This document shows, one piece after another, positions 45,235 to 55,605 of a stretch of 64,000 nt of DNA. The translations under genes and the position numbers were made by a program. The stretch's first letter is position 1; each line of letters starts with the position of its first letter. The notes under the pieces are model-generated. The model was not told where the DNA came from and did no database searches. It was given only the letters and a program-made list of their open reading frames with translations. Source of the stretch: Prosopocoilus inquinatus (lineage: Eukaryota; Arthropoda; Insecta; Coleoptera; Lucanidae); NCBI GenBank assembly GCA_036172665.1, contig CM069876.1, positions 42,501,001-42,565,000 of the forward strand. The letters run 5' to 3'.

Positions 45235-45890
45235 AAATGGGCATACATACAATCAGGTAGGGCTTCGCGTCTAATGCCGTGTCCTAACTAAACGCGGTGT
45301 GTGTGTGAATTCCGCGTTTCACCGCATCGTGTATGTCCGTGGTAAACACCGCTAAGCGGTGGGATGTAACTAAAGTAAATTCATCTACGAATTAAATAAA
45401 TCAAATAAAAATAAATTCAGCTGTATAAGTATGTTAGTTAATGGGCATACGACATACACACGATCAGGTAGACCTTCGCGCCTGCCTGAAGAGGCAAGTC
45501 TGCGAGCAAATACAATACATTTGCGTACCACAGTTCAACGTACACATATTCGCACTTACCTCCGAGCCTTAATGCCTTCAGTTAGGCGCAAACGCCTACC
45601 TGATGGAGTGTACGCCAATTTAGGACCCGGCGTAACTGAAGGGTTGAACGCTCGGAGGCAAATACGAATGTGTGCACGCTGAACTGATGATACGTTCTTG
45701 GCTTGTAGCTTATGTCGCGAACTAAAGCAATCCGGCAATCTTCAGTTACGCCGTGTCCTAACTGAGATAAGCTGAATTAAGAATTTACATCGCATCTCTT
45801 TGTGGCCGCTGGATTTAACTTGGATACAAACGCTTAGTTAGGACACGGGTTAGGCGCGAAGGCCTACCTGATCGTGTGTACGCCCATTAA
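45235..45890. mobile_element. Nested fold-back transposon
   Basis: Outer arms of about 55 bp: 45235-45291 and 45834-45889, with shared CCGTGTCCTAACTAA, GATCAGGTAGG and AATGGGC blocks. A second left end occurs at 45437-45492. An inner inverted pair lies at 45531-45585 and 45628-45685 (TTCAACGTACACATATTCG-type block). The structure implies insertion of one copy into another. Confidence 0.8.
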
Positions 45891-45949
45891 AATCTAGATC
45901 GAATCAAGGAGAGCATCTCGGCACTAATTTGGTGAAAAGAACCGGAAAA

Positions 45950-47260
45950 GCCGATGGTGAAGACCGTTTCGTGATCTGACTCCCGGAGGGGAAATAAAAA
46001 TTTGTATCCCCCCCATTGTCAAAACGGCCGTTTTTCGACACTTAAAAAAATCCCCGTCCCTCATTTTTCATCTTATCAGGACGAAATTCGGAGCGTAAGT
46101 GGGGGGCTTCTCGCTCGCCGACACTCGTCCCCGAGTTCGGTCCTGAACTCCGATAAGAGCCCGAAAACAACATTTTTTATGCTTTTTCGAAAATTTCTCG
46201 TAAACTAGACGCAGCGAGTTGATGAAAGTTTTTGATAAACCGGAGCCAATCCCTCGGCTATCTAACCTATAGGGCTCTAGATCTGGGATAATTCGTTGAG
46301 CGGAACCAGGATTTTTTGAAGGGGGCCCGTCTTTGCAAGCTTTTCATGGAAATTACTTTTTGCCGGATTAACGGGATCGCATCGCCGGAAATCGCACATT
46401 ATAATAGGGTCGAAAAGTGTGAAGAACGCGACGCTTCAAACCGCCCGGCGATTGGAAGCGTCCCGGAGCCGGTACAGGACCGCATTTCGGAGAAAGTTGG
46501 GGTCGCATTTCGGGAGCCCCAGAAAAAAGAAATTACGTCGCTTTCGGCATGAAATTCAGCACGGGCCTCACCCCGTTCTGTCTCTAAATGGCCGCATAGG
46601 CCCCAAACGACTTTGCCCCATAGGAAAAAAATAGGGGGCGCTCCGGTGTCGAAAAGCGCATTCCCGTTTATTTCAAATGAGGAAACGAAGAATGACGATG
46701 TGACGCTTCGGCGGTAGGCGCGAAAAAAAATTCACATCTCCGAAATTCGAAGGAATTTCCGGCATTTCGCTCATTGGGAGGTAAAAAGGGATCCCACCCC
46801 GTACAACCAGCGTAATAATTTGGGACTGGGCCGTCCGATAAAGGGACCGCGATTTTTTGAAATCGGCGTTCCGCGAGCGTGTTCTTGCACATCTCGTAAA
46901 AGAATTTCTTTTCACGTTTTCTTAAAGACAGGGGTAGGGGGGGGGGGGGTAGAGGAAATCTCACGCTGCACGTCCAGCGTAATAATTTGAGGCTCGGCTG
47001 TCCGAGGAAGGGACAGCGATTTTTTGAAATCGACGTTTAGCGAATATTCTCGCACATCTCTTAAAAGAATTTCTTCTCACGTTCGCATTCGCGTAAAAAC
47101 AATGTGGGGCGTGTCAAATGAACCGTGCAGATGACTGTTACGCCCGGCGCCATCTTGAAATCCAAGATGGCGGCGCTACGATTTCACATGTCCGAGTAAA
47201 GACGAACGCGTTGAGTGGGATATCAAATGAAACGTCTCGGCAAGGCGAGCTCGGCCGTCA
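45950..47260. other. GC-rich compositional island of unknown origin
   Basis: Clearly more GC- and CpG-rich than its flanks, with a G14 run near 46938. It contains a direct duplication (46809-46918 and 46973-47081: CCAGCGTAATAATTTG, GCGATTTTTTGAAATCG, AAAAGAATTTCTT). Frames overlap in several phases with no conserved domain. The words CAAATGAACCGT and ATCAAATGAAACGTCTC look like a dispersed element, possibly transposon or viral in origin, but nothing proves either. Confidence 0.4.
47147..47176. promoter_or_regulatory. Palindromic CAAGATGGCG hairpin (YY1/Pho-like word)
   Basis: CGCCATCTTG and CAAGATGGCG form a perfect 10-bp inverted pair with a five-base loop. AAGATGGCGGC equals the YY1/Pho consensus (established knowledge). 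Function here is inference. Confidence 0.4.
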
Positions 47261-48289
47261 TTTTAATTAAGAAAACAAAACAGTTTGGATAGAAATAATT
47301 GTGCGTAAATAATTTACAAAAATTAAATAAACGTTTGTTTATGACTGTAACGGCCGTTTTCATAATCAGACTTTAAGAAAACTGTAATTTCAAAAGTCAC
47401 TTTAAGAATAGGAAAACAAATGTATTTTTTTTAGATTAAAGTAACTTTAAATATCATGAAATTACCCCTCAGTGTACCTATAGTATAGGGGCACCAATGT
47501 TAAAATGCAGTTTCTTTTTAATGAACGATTTTTGTCCAATGTGCAGGTCTGCAACTGTCCCGAATTAATTAAGTTTTTGTTAGTAACCTTCGATTATTAA
47601 ACAGCACCTTCTAAAATTTAATTAGATATATTTTTTTAAGTTAATGAAACGACAAAAAGTGCTTAATTTACAGGAAACTTAAATCTTAAATTGAGCCACA
47701 AGGTCCAAGCTTCAGAAGGACCCAATCACAATTTTTATTTTTTAATTATTTCTTCAGCTCTGTTTATGAAAAGAACATCAAAAATAAAAGCCAAAAGGTT
47801 GGAAGCCTTTACGTTATTGACTGAAATTAAATTATCTCTGTTTATGATTGTTGACATTCATTTTCTCGTACACCGAATGTCATAAGGTTAATCGCCTCAT
47901 TTATGTATTATTGCGTTTAGGGTAATCACAGAAAGCCACGATGAATTCTAGAAAATGAAAAGAGAAAAAAAGTGACGGCGTCCAGTCATTCGTAGTAGTA
48001 CGTACGACCTTTACGTGATATTGATTTATAATCATTGATTAAACATCTTAAGTGTTACACTTTGATAAAGTGAACTAGCAAAACAACAGGCGCAAAAGTA
48101 ACTCGACGAGGCAAAATAAAATATAGAAAGTAACTAAAAACTCATTGAATTCTTTCTAAAATAAATTATTCGTTTTAATTTTATTTTTCACACTTTTCCA
48201 GCACATTTTTATAAAGGAGATTACTTTATTGTTTACTTTTGTGTATGCATGGGTACGGAGATCAAATTTCAAAAATGAATTAATGACTA
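47261..48289. other. AT-rich stretch, nothing recognised
   Basis: No gene or repeat family supported. Confidence 0.35.
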
Positions 48290-48768
48290 TACTACGGGCT
48301 GTATCTAAATTGCCTGGCCAAACTTTAGAAAATTGTAAAAAAAGACAGTTACTTTAAACACGTGACCAAAAATGCTTCCTTGAAAAGTTACGCGCGATTT
48401 TTAAAATTGATGCAAGTAATAACAAAGGGTCTTAATGAAACTGATGTTCGACCAGAAATGCTATTTTGTACAAGAGTGTCTTTAGGTAGATTATTTTCCA
48501 AAAAAATCCTGTAATTAGGCCCGTTTCAACTGCCTGATAAAAAGTGGTTTGGGTAAAGTAGCTATTCATACAGAGCTCTCCATCCGTACTATGCGAAGCA
48601 CCTGGTTTTAAAGGTCAATTCCGCGTAATTCGCAATTTTGAAATTCGCGCCGTAACTTTTTACGCAAGCATTTTTGAATACGTGTTTATAGGAACTTTTG
48701 TTGCACTTTTGTTGCGCAAATCACGTTGGTAAAGTTTAGACAAGCAATTCAAATACACCCTGTATATA
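48290..48768. mobile_element. MITE with about 35-bp inverted ends
   Basis: Left end ACGGGCTGTATCTAAATTGC (48294) matches the reverse complement of the right end, ACAGGGTGTATTTGAATTGC (to 48766), and the match continues through CCTGGCCAAAC / TTGTCTAAAC. About 475 bp, non-coding. Confidence 0.75.
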
Positions 48769-49129
48769 AAGCCGAAAAAACAGTATACTAAAACCGAAAA
48801 TAAAAACAATAAAAAATTACAAGGCGAATAAAAGTGTATCTGAATTATTTATGGTGGGGAGGGGGCGGGGAAGCAGACTATTTTTATTTAATTTCGCCCA
48901 CGTTTATCGTTTGAAATTAATGGTCTAATTTTCCTCGCCGTTTTCAATTTCCAAATTTTGGAAGAACATACACAACCTAGTCTACTTTTCTGTTTTTTTT
49001 TTTTTTTTTGTAGTCAGAAATGGCTAAAGACGAATAGAAATAGAATTCTAAGGTAAATGCTAATTTAAATTAAATATATATAAAATTGTAAATTTTAAAC
49101 ATAAACATAAAAAAAATGGTTGCAAATCG
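48769..49129. other. AT-rich stretch, nothing recognised
   Basis: Contains poly-T and G-rich runs; no gene. Confidence 0.35.
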
Positions 49130-49290
49130 TTTCGGATTGCAGTGGATCCCTCGAGCGTCCTCTGTACAGCTGTTTCAGTCCTATTTGGGGCCTCGTCAGC
49201 AGAAACATAGCTCGAGAGTAGAGAAACCAAAACGACTTGTCCGAGGATATTTATTGGTTAAAAAACGATCGCAAGATGTCGCTTCTTAAG
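49130..49290 (-). repeat. Family A repeat with complete hammerhead core (minus strand)
   Basis: Minus-strand hammerhead at 49205-49159: TTTCTG, CTGACGA (49199-49193), stem II GGCCCCAAATAGGACT (49192-49177, one mismatch), GAAA (49176-49173), CAGCTG, U16.1 (49166), A17 (49165) and CAGAGG. Stem I extends by CTCGAG/CTCGAG beyond an internal loop, a layout typical of natural hammerheads with tertiary contacts. The 5' module AAGCGACATCTTGCGATCG lies at the high-coordinate end. Confidence 0.85.
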
Positions 49291-49699
49291 CTTTTCGTAA
49301 ATTTTAAACTGCATTAACTGAATTGAGACGAAAAAAATTTCTACCACAATCGAGATTCGAACTCGAGTCTTCGGGTTTCATTCGGATTCGAATCTGATTG
49401 GGGAAAAGCCATTGCGAATCAAGCAAGTTGTTTTGGTCTTCTTGTTTCTTATTGATTCCCTCGCAAAGGAATATAAAACATGTATTTTATTTAGTTTTTT
49501 TTAAAGGTATGTACGTAATTCAAGTTAGTTTCATTGAGGAAAAGCTATTAGGAAAGTTTGGGGGCAAGACGTTTCGACTTATTTGTTTTATCGATTCCTT
49601 TGCAAAGGAAAACAGGCAGCAAAACAGCAAACGCGAAAGAAAAGAACTTTTCCTGATTTCTAAATTGAAAATAATTGATTAGAATTATTATTTTCCAAA

Positions 49700-49840
49700 A
49701 GTTTTAAAAACAAAATTTTGATTCTGAGGGACAAGTGACTCTTTGTTTTTCAAGAAAAGTTTCGGTGCTGTGTGTGCAATAAAATTTTTGGCTCTGAGGA
49801 ACAAGCGAGTTTCTTTGTTTTTCAAAAAAAGTTTTGGTTT
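49700..49840. repeat. Direct duplication, about 70-bp unit
   Basis: Copies share AAAATTTTK, TCTGAGGRACAAG and CTTTGTTTTTCAARAAAAGT. Confidence 0.75.
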
Positions 49841-51380
49841 GAAATTAATCCTTTTCTCGTTGCTTTTTTGGGCGAAAAAATCTGAAATACGAAACTTTGA
49901 TTGTTTTTATTTATAAATTAATTTACACCATTACTGCTGTTTATTAATTTGTTAAAAATTGTTAGTTTTGGTTTTTCAATTACTCAAATTTTTCCGGAAT
50001 TAAGTGAATCGATTGATTTCATTAAAACGACCGGTCACGTTCGACATACCAATTAAAGGAAATTTCTCGTATCGCACAGAACAATGCTATTTTGAAATAG
50101 CGCCCGTAACTATTAAATTGTGTTAATAAACAAGAGTAATAATTGAAATGCAATTGTGTGTGCATTAAATTGCACACACGCTAACATGTTGCTATTATTA
50201 TAGAGGGGAGGAAATGCGTCCGCGTCCTTTCGATTTCGAGACAGTAGCACGAGCACAGCAATCAATAATCTAGGAACATTTTCTTTCTCCCCCAAATTCG
50301 CAAACAAAATTAAATTTTGCAAGCGCGTACCTATATAAAAACGGTCAATATTTACGTCGTAAAATGCAAAACAAATTCTCAAGTTAAAAGTTTCCGGAAC
50401 GAATAAAATACGAGCACGTGCTCTTCGCGCTCGTATTTCATAATTAAAAAAAAAAAAAAACTAGAAAATATGGTCCGTTGTGCTTTCGAGAGAGAGAGCA
50501 GGGGCAGCATTAAATTTAGAAGCATAGGTGAACAAGGCCGTTGATAAAGTTTCGGACGTCAGAGACGCAGTAAAAATAACGCATTCACATGCCCAGCTCG
50601 AAAATAGTTCAAACACGATTCGTTCGAGCTATTATTCGAACGCGTTAATTTCCCAAAATTCTCCTGCGAGTTAATCTGGAGTTGGTTTTTTGAACGGACG
50701 CGGGCGGTGCGCATGCGTCGCCAATAATAAAACCATGTGACTCGACCGCTCCGGCCCAGGACTTTTAATTTTCCTCAATTAAACCATTAATGTACGAGTT
50801 TTCAAGGGCCGGCTTAACGTGCACCGCATGTATGTTGATGGGTCGCTGGCGTTTTAAAATCGAATTCGTTCGATTTCAAGGGGGCAGGACCGGAACGCGC
50901 AAGTTCCGGTCGCCAGGACTCACACGAATGCTCACTCCGGAAAAGGATAACATCGAAACGAAAGTGAGGGCTTACCGTTTATTAAAGGATAATTGTGTCC
51001 TGGGTGTCCTAGGAAAGATTTTAGGCCACTCTCTAATAGTATAGGTGAGCCCCTGTCCTTATAACTCATCTCACTGTCACTGTCACTGAAATTATATATT
51101 GAGCGCGGAATTTTGATGGATCTTTGAGTGGTGTTTTCACACCACTACTCACTACTATGAACACGAACGAAGAAGAGCGCACTGGCGAAGCTGCATAAAT
51201 AACGCGGCCGAGGGAGCTCCACAATCAATTCGTACTAAAATAGTCCGCTGGCGACATCACTGCACTCTGGTGCGCCCGGTCTATACCGCTATGGGTTACA
51301 GTCCAAGGTTGATAACGGAACGGTGATAAAACAGATAGAATATTACACATGATAACTAACAATTAACATGTGTAATATGT
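49841..51380. other. Intergenic, CpG-rich in parts
   Basis: Includes CpG-rich DNA (50500-50950 and 51160-51300) and a hairpin, AATATTACACATG with ACATGTGTAATAT (51339-51378). Frames lack recognised domains. No gene supported. Confidence 0.35.
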
Positions 51381-51479
51381 TACAACATAACCAATCTTGG
51401 ATTGCGATGGCGTGCGCGAGCATGACACATTTCCACCGGCGCAAGCGCCATTTTCCTCTAACCCACCCTATGGGAAACT

Positions 51480-51640
51480 CGCCCCGACAGAATCCTTATC
51501 ACATCCTTTAATCACAACCAGGTCCGCATTCAGGACTTCCACCCAACACCAAACACCACCAAGACTTAACAACTGCGCATCTCAAGACCATGACCATCAG
51601 AAAGAACACTTTCCGAATCCTGGAAAATCAAGGATAATCT
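51480..51640. repeat. Outlying unit of the GGATAATC satellite
   Basis: ACACCAAACACCACCAAGAC, then CATCAGAAAGAACACTTTCC and CTGGAAAATCAAGGATAATC match the units at 55.4-57.4 kb, so the LINE-derived block 51.64-55.37 kb interrupts this satellite. Confidence 0.75.
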
Positions 51641-53515
51641 TATATTAATAGAAATCTTTAAAATTAAGCAATCCTCAAATTAATAATATAGGCTTCTAAG
51701 CTGTTGCTGTGCCATTATTAATTGTCAGAAGACTTTTCGTCAATATCAACATTCTCGTCAAATTCTTTCCAAAATGTATATCTTTTTTTTTAATCTGTGG
51801 TGTTTGCCCAACGGGGACTCTAAGTTATAGACTTGGCAGGACCTCAGGAGTGTATATCTTTGTCTTTATATAAAATTCCTTGTACATTACTTCTTTTCTC
51901 TTCCAGTCTGCTTCTTTTCTTGTGCTTAAGTATCTCTTCCATTTAATCTACCACTGATATTCTAAGCTTTTTGTCCACCAATTGGTCTTCTTTATGTTTC
52001 TAGTGTTCAGTGTTGTTAAGTCTCTAGATGCAAGTATCTAGATACACTATCTAAATACTTTTTGAGTATCTAGATACATATCTCAGATACTACTAAAAAA
52101 ATGTAACTGTATCTGCATCTAGACACAATTACAGTGTATCTATTCATTTGAGATACTAAGAAACATTTTAGATACATTTTGAATTTCCTTAAAAACAGCA
52201 CACCTTGGCGGAAATGCAACCTCCGATTTTACAGTCTCTTTCTTTTGCTTTTCCCCTCTTGTTAATTATGTTTTCCAGTTTGTCAAATGACTGTTCTATT
52301 TAAAATGCGATTCGATAGTTCAGAGACTTGAAAATTATTTAAAAAATTGGGAAAGATAATTGACAAAAGGAGAAAATCAAAAGGGAAAAGACTGTATTGT
52401 TGATTTTATCAACTTTTCTTGATTATGGGAACGCTCTCTTAGCTACAACAAAGTTGCAACTAAGGATCCTAGATTCATTTGACATTTAACTTGTCTGATA
52501 GGGAAGTAGAGTCATTTCTGTTGATAACTTTATATTTTACGTTGATTTGACTTGGTATTATACAAAACCAGGTAATTACTTATCAGCTTATTAATCAACT
52601 TAATTACAAAGATAGATTTTCTATTTAAAAAGACAAACTGCTGAAAAAAATTGTGAAAATTATCACAGATTTTAGTGTGTACATTATTCACATATTCATC
52701 GTCAATTTTCACAAAAAAAGTCGATTTGGATCGCAAATAATACCGCACCTCCACTACTGCATAGGTTATTGAATTTTACACTTGCAAGCATCTTGATAAA
52801 CTGCAGATACTTTTTTTCTATCTGTATCTGTATCTAGATATTTTCTGGAAAAAGTATCTGTATCTGCATTTAGCTACATATTTGTGAAAATATCTACATC
52901 TGTATCTAGATACTGTTAGAAATGTATCTTTAACAACACTGCTGGTGTCCAACATGTAATTTCACCTGTCTTCAAGTATTGCAAGCTTAGGTCTCTTGTT
53001 GACTTTCCGTAAAAGCCAAATTTCCTTGCGTAAATTCGATTTCCAAGAGGAAATGATCACCGCTAATTTCAGGACTTTGTATTGTTCTTACATCCTTTAG
53101 TTTTTTTCGTTTTACAATTCCACGTGAACTAAAAGAATCGTTCCTACAACTTTCATTTATACTTCGCACTTGTCTTTTTATTTTTTGTTTCCTTTTACCA
53201 CGATTATCTTTTACCTCTTCTTCATTCTCTATCACCTTCTTGTTTTCCTTACCTACCTCCCCATTGAGATCCCCGCTCATCCTGAATTCTTTCCATTCTT
53301 TTCACAAATTTGATCGTTTCTTCTTTTGCTGAAAGCGCCACTCCGCTTTTGCATTTTCCAGTAAATCCAGTATTTCTCTTTTTTTTTGAAACCGTTCCCT
53401 TTTTCTTCGTTACTGTTAGTTCGTTCCAATCCAATTTTTTTTTTATTTCTTGTTACTTTTTTATAATTGTGTTGGGTTTCTTCCCAATTTGATTTGTTAG
53501 AACGTGAAAGAATTA
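51641..53515 (-). pseudogene. LINE endonuclease region, copy 1 (interrupted by a hAT element)
   Basis: Read on the minus strand. About 53280-52987 encodes SGDLNGEVGKENKKVI, a VKDNRG element, SINESC, and KDVR with a GDHFLLEIEF tail. This matches the GDFNARVG...N.NG...KDVRV...SDHxLV pattern of the apurinic-like endonuclease of Jockey/RTE-type non-LTR retrotransposons. The N-terminal TWNIRG block is deleted, the frame is broken several times, and there is no RT domain. A 934-bp hAT element sits at 52008-52941. Confidence 0.7.
52008..52941. mobile_element. Non-autonomous hAT element, 934 bp, with empty site known
   Basis: Perfect 12-bp inverted ends CAGTGTTGTTAA (52008-52019) and TTAACAACACTG (52930-52941). 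Flanks are CTAGTGTT (52000-52007) and CTGGTGTC (52942-52949). The uninterrupted paralogous copies read CTGGTGTT at 53893-53900 and 54387-54394, so the target 8-mer is known and each flank has one later change. Subterminal GTATCTAGATAC-type palindromes recur at both ends. No transposase is recognisable. Confidence 0.93.
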
Positions 53516-53519
53516 GTTC

Positions 53520-54165
53520 AAAATAATCTTATATGAACAGAAATTTTTAAAATGAGGCTATCCTCAAATTAATAATAATAATATAGTCTTCTAAACTGTT
53601 GCTGTGCCATTATTAATCGTCAGAAGACTTTTCGTCAATATCAACATTATCCTCAAATTCTTTCCAAAATATATACCTTTTTTTTAATTTGTGATGTTTG
53701 CCCAACGGGGTTCCTAAGTCATAAACTTGTCAGGACCTCAGTAGCAGGTGTATATATATTTTTCTTTTCATAAAATTCCTTGTACATTACTTCTTTTCTC
53801 TTCCAGACTACTTCTTTTCTTGTCTTCTTCCATTTAATCTTCCACTGATATTTTAAGCTATTTTTGTCCACCAATTGATCTTCTTTATGTTTCTGGTGTT
53901 CAACATGTAATTTCACCTATCTTCAAATATTGCAAGCTTAGGTCTCTTGTTGGCTTTCCGTAAAAGCCAAATTCCCTTGCGTAAATTCGATTTCCAAGAG
54001 GAAATGATCATCGCCCATTTCAGGACTTTTTCTTACCCTTACATCCTTTAATTTTTTTCTTTTCACAATTCCACGTGAACTGAAAGAATCGTTCATACAA
54101 CTTTCATTTATACTGCGCACTTGTTTTTTTATTTTCTCTGTTTTCTTTTACCACGATTATCTTTT
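53520..54165 (-). pseudogene. LINE endonuclease region, copy 2
   Basis: Same order as copy 1 on the minus strand. 54120-53938 reads RSINESC, SSRGIV, KDVRV, GDDHFLLEIEF, then a broken linker (HQKHKEDQLVDKNSLKYQWK). The N-terminal half of the endonuclease is absent. The CTGGTGTT site at 53893 is uninterrupted. Confidence 0.7.
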
Positions 54166-54169
54166 AACT

Positions 54170-54960
54170 TTTCTTTTCTTTTTAATCTGTGGTGTTTTCC
54201 CAACGGGGATCCTAAGTCATAGACTTGTCAGGACCTCAGTAGCAGGAGTATATATCTTTCTCTTTTCATAAAATTCCTTGTACATTACTTATTTTCTCTT
54301 CCAGACTGCTCTTTTCTTATTTTCTTTCTTCTTTCTTCCACTGATGTTTTAAGCTTTTTGCCCACCAATTGGTCTTCTTTATCTTTCTGGTGTTCAACAT
54401 GTAATTTCACCTGTCTTCAAATATTGCAAGTTTAGGTCTCTTGTTGACTTTTTGTAAAAGCCAAATTCCCTTGCGTAAATTCGATTTCCAAGAGGAAATG
54501 GCTACCGCCCATTTCAGGACCTTACCCTTCGCATTCTGCATTGTTTTTTTCAGTTCCACGTCAACCAAAAGAATCGTTCATAGAACTTTCTTTTCTACTG
54601 CGCACTTGTCTTGTTATATTTTCTGTTTTTTGACTTTTCTTCATTCTCTATCATCTTTTGTCATTCATCCTTCATTCTTTTCTTGCGAACTCATTTGAAC
54701 AGATTTTCCCTTTTTTTTGCTAAAAGCGCTTTTGCGTTTTCCAATAAATCCACTATTTTTTTTGTGGTTTTTTTGAAATCGCTCCGGTTTTCTTCGTTAT
54801 TGTTAATTCGCTTCAATCCAATTTTATTTTTATCTCTTCGCCTTTTTTTCCTTTTAGCCCCCTTATATTCCAAGTTACAATCATTTTTTTATAATTGGGT
54901 TGGGTTTCTTCCCACTTTGATTTGTTAGAACGTTAAGAACTAAAATACAAAACTACAAAA
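54170..54960 (-). pseudogene. LINE endonuclease region, copy 3 with N-terminus
   Basis: The minus strand at about 54890-54840 reads MIVTWNIRGAKRKKR, the start of an endonuclease domain (TWN-RG block), continuing into a Lys/Asn-rich stretch. Downstream blocks match copies 1 and 2 at low identity. Frame broken. Confidence 0.65.
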
Positions 54961-54999
54961 TAAAAGAAGTTTGGGATCTTAAGAAACAGTTGAAGAATG

Positions 55000-55300
55000 A
55001 GAATCCAAAATTTATTTCTTGTCTCTAGGCCTTTCGTCTTTTCTTTTTCTTTTCAACCCGCTTACATTCCAAGTTCTATTTTTTTTTATATTTTGGATTA
55101 GGCTTCCTCCCAATTTGATTTGTTAGAATGTTAAAGAACTAATACAAAATAAAAGAAGTTTAGAGTCTCAAGAAACAGTTGAAAAATGAGAATCCAAATT
55201 TTGTTTTTGTCTCTTCGCCCTTCGCCTTTTTTTTCCTTTTAACCCCCTTACATTGCAAGTTCCAATTTTTTTTATCATTGGATTGGGTTTCTTTCCCATT
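55000..55300 (-). pseudogene. Two further copies of the LINE endonuclease N-terminus
   Basis: TWNVSGLKRKRK (near 55050-55085) and TCNVRGLKRKK (near 55225-55260) on the minus strand repeat the TWN-RG start block. They lie about 185 bases apart in a direct repeat that also carries GGGTTTCTTCCC and TTGATTTGTTAGAA. Confidence 0.6.
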
Positions 55301-55562
55301 TGATCTATTAGAATAATAAAAAACTAAAACGAAATAAAAGAAGTTTAGAGTCTTAAGAAGCAGTTAAAGAATGAGAATCACTCACAACTTCCACCAAACA
55401 CCAAGACTTACCAATTGCAAATTTCATCGCCACCAGAAAGACTACGAATTCTGGAAAATTAAGGATAATCTTGTATTAACAGAAAAAAAAATTAATTATT
55501 TGTCTTAATTAGGTAGGTACTCAAGACTTGCACTTACACCAAATTCCACGACTTAAATAGCT

Positions 55563-55605
55563 AAAACAGCGACATCCTACGATCGCTTTTTGACCTAACA
55601 TCGCA
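55563..55605 (+). repeat. Family A repeat, 5' module only
   Basis: AAACAGCGACATCCTACGATC followed by GCTTTTTGACCTAACATCGC. The ribozyme part is absent. Confidence 0.7.

Noticed and set aside
49341..49375. tRNA-like B box (minus strand GAGTTCGAATCTC followed by GTGGTAG and a T run)
   Set aside because: The matching 5' acceptor CTACCAC and a D arm are not found at the right distance, so there is no complete tRNA. It may be a SINE or tRNA relic.
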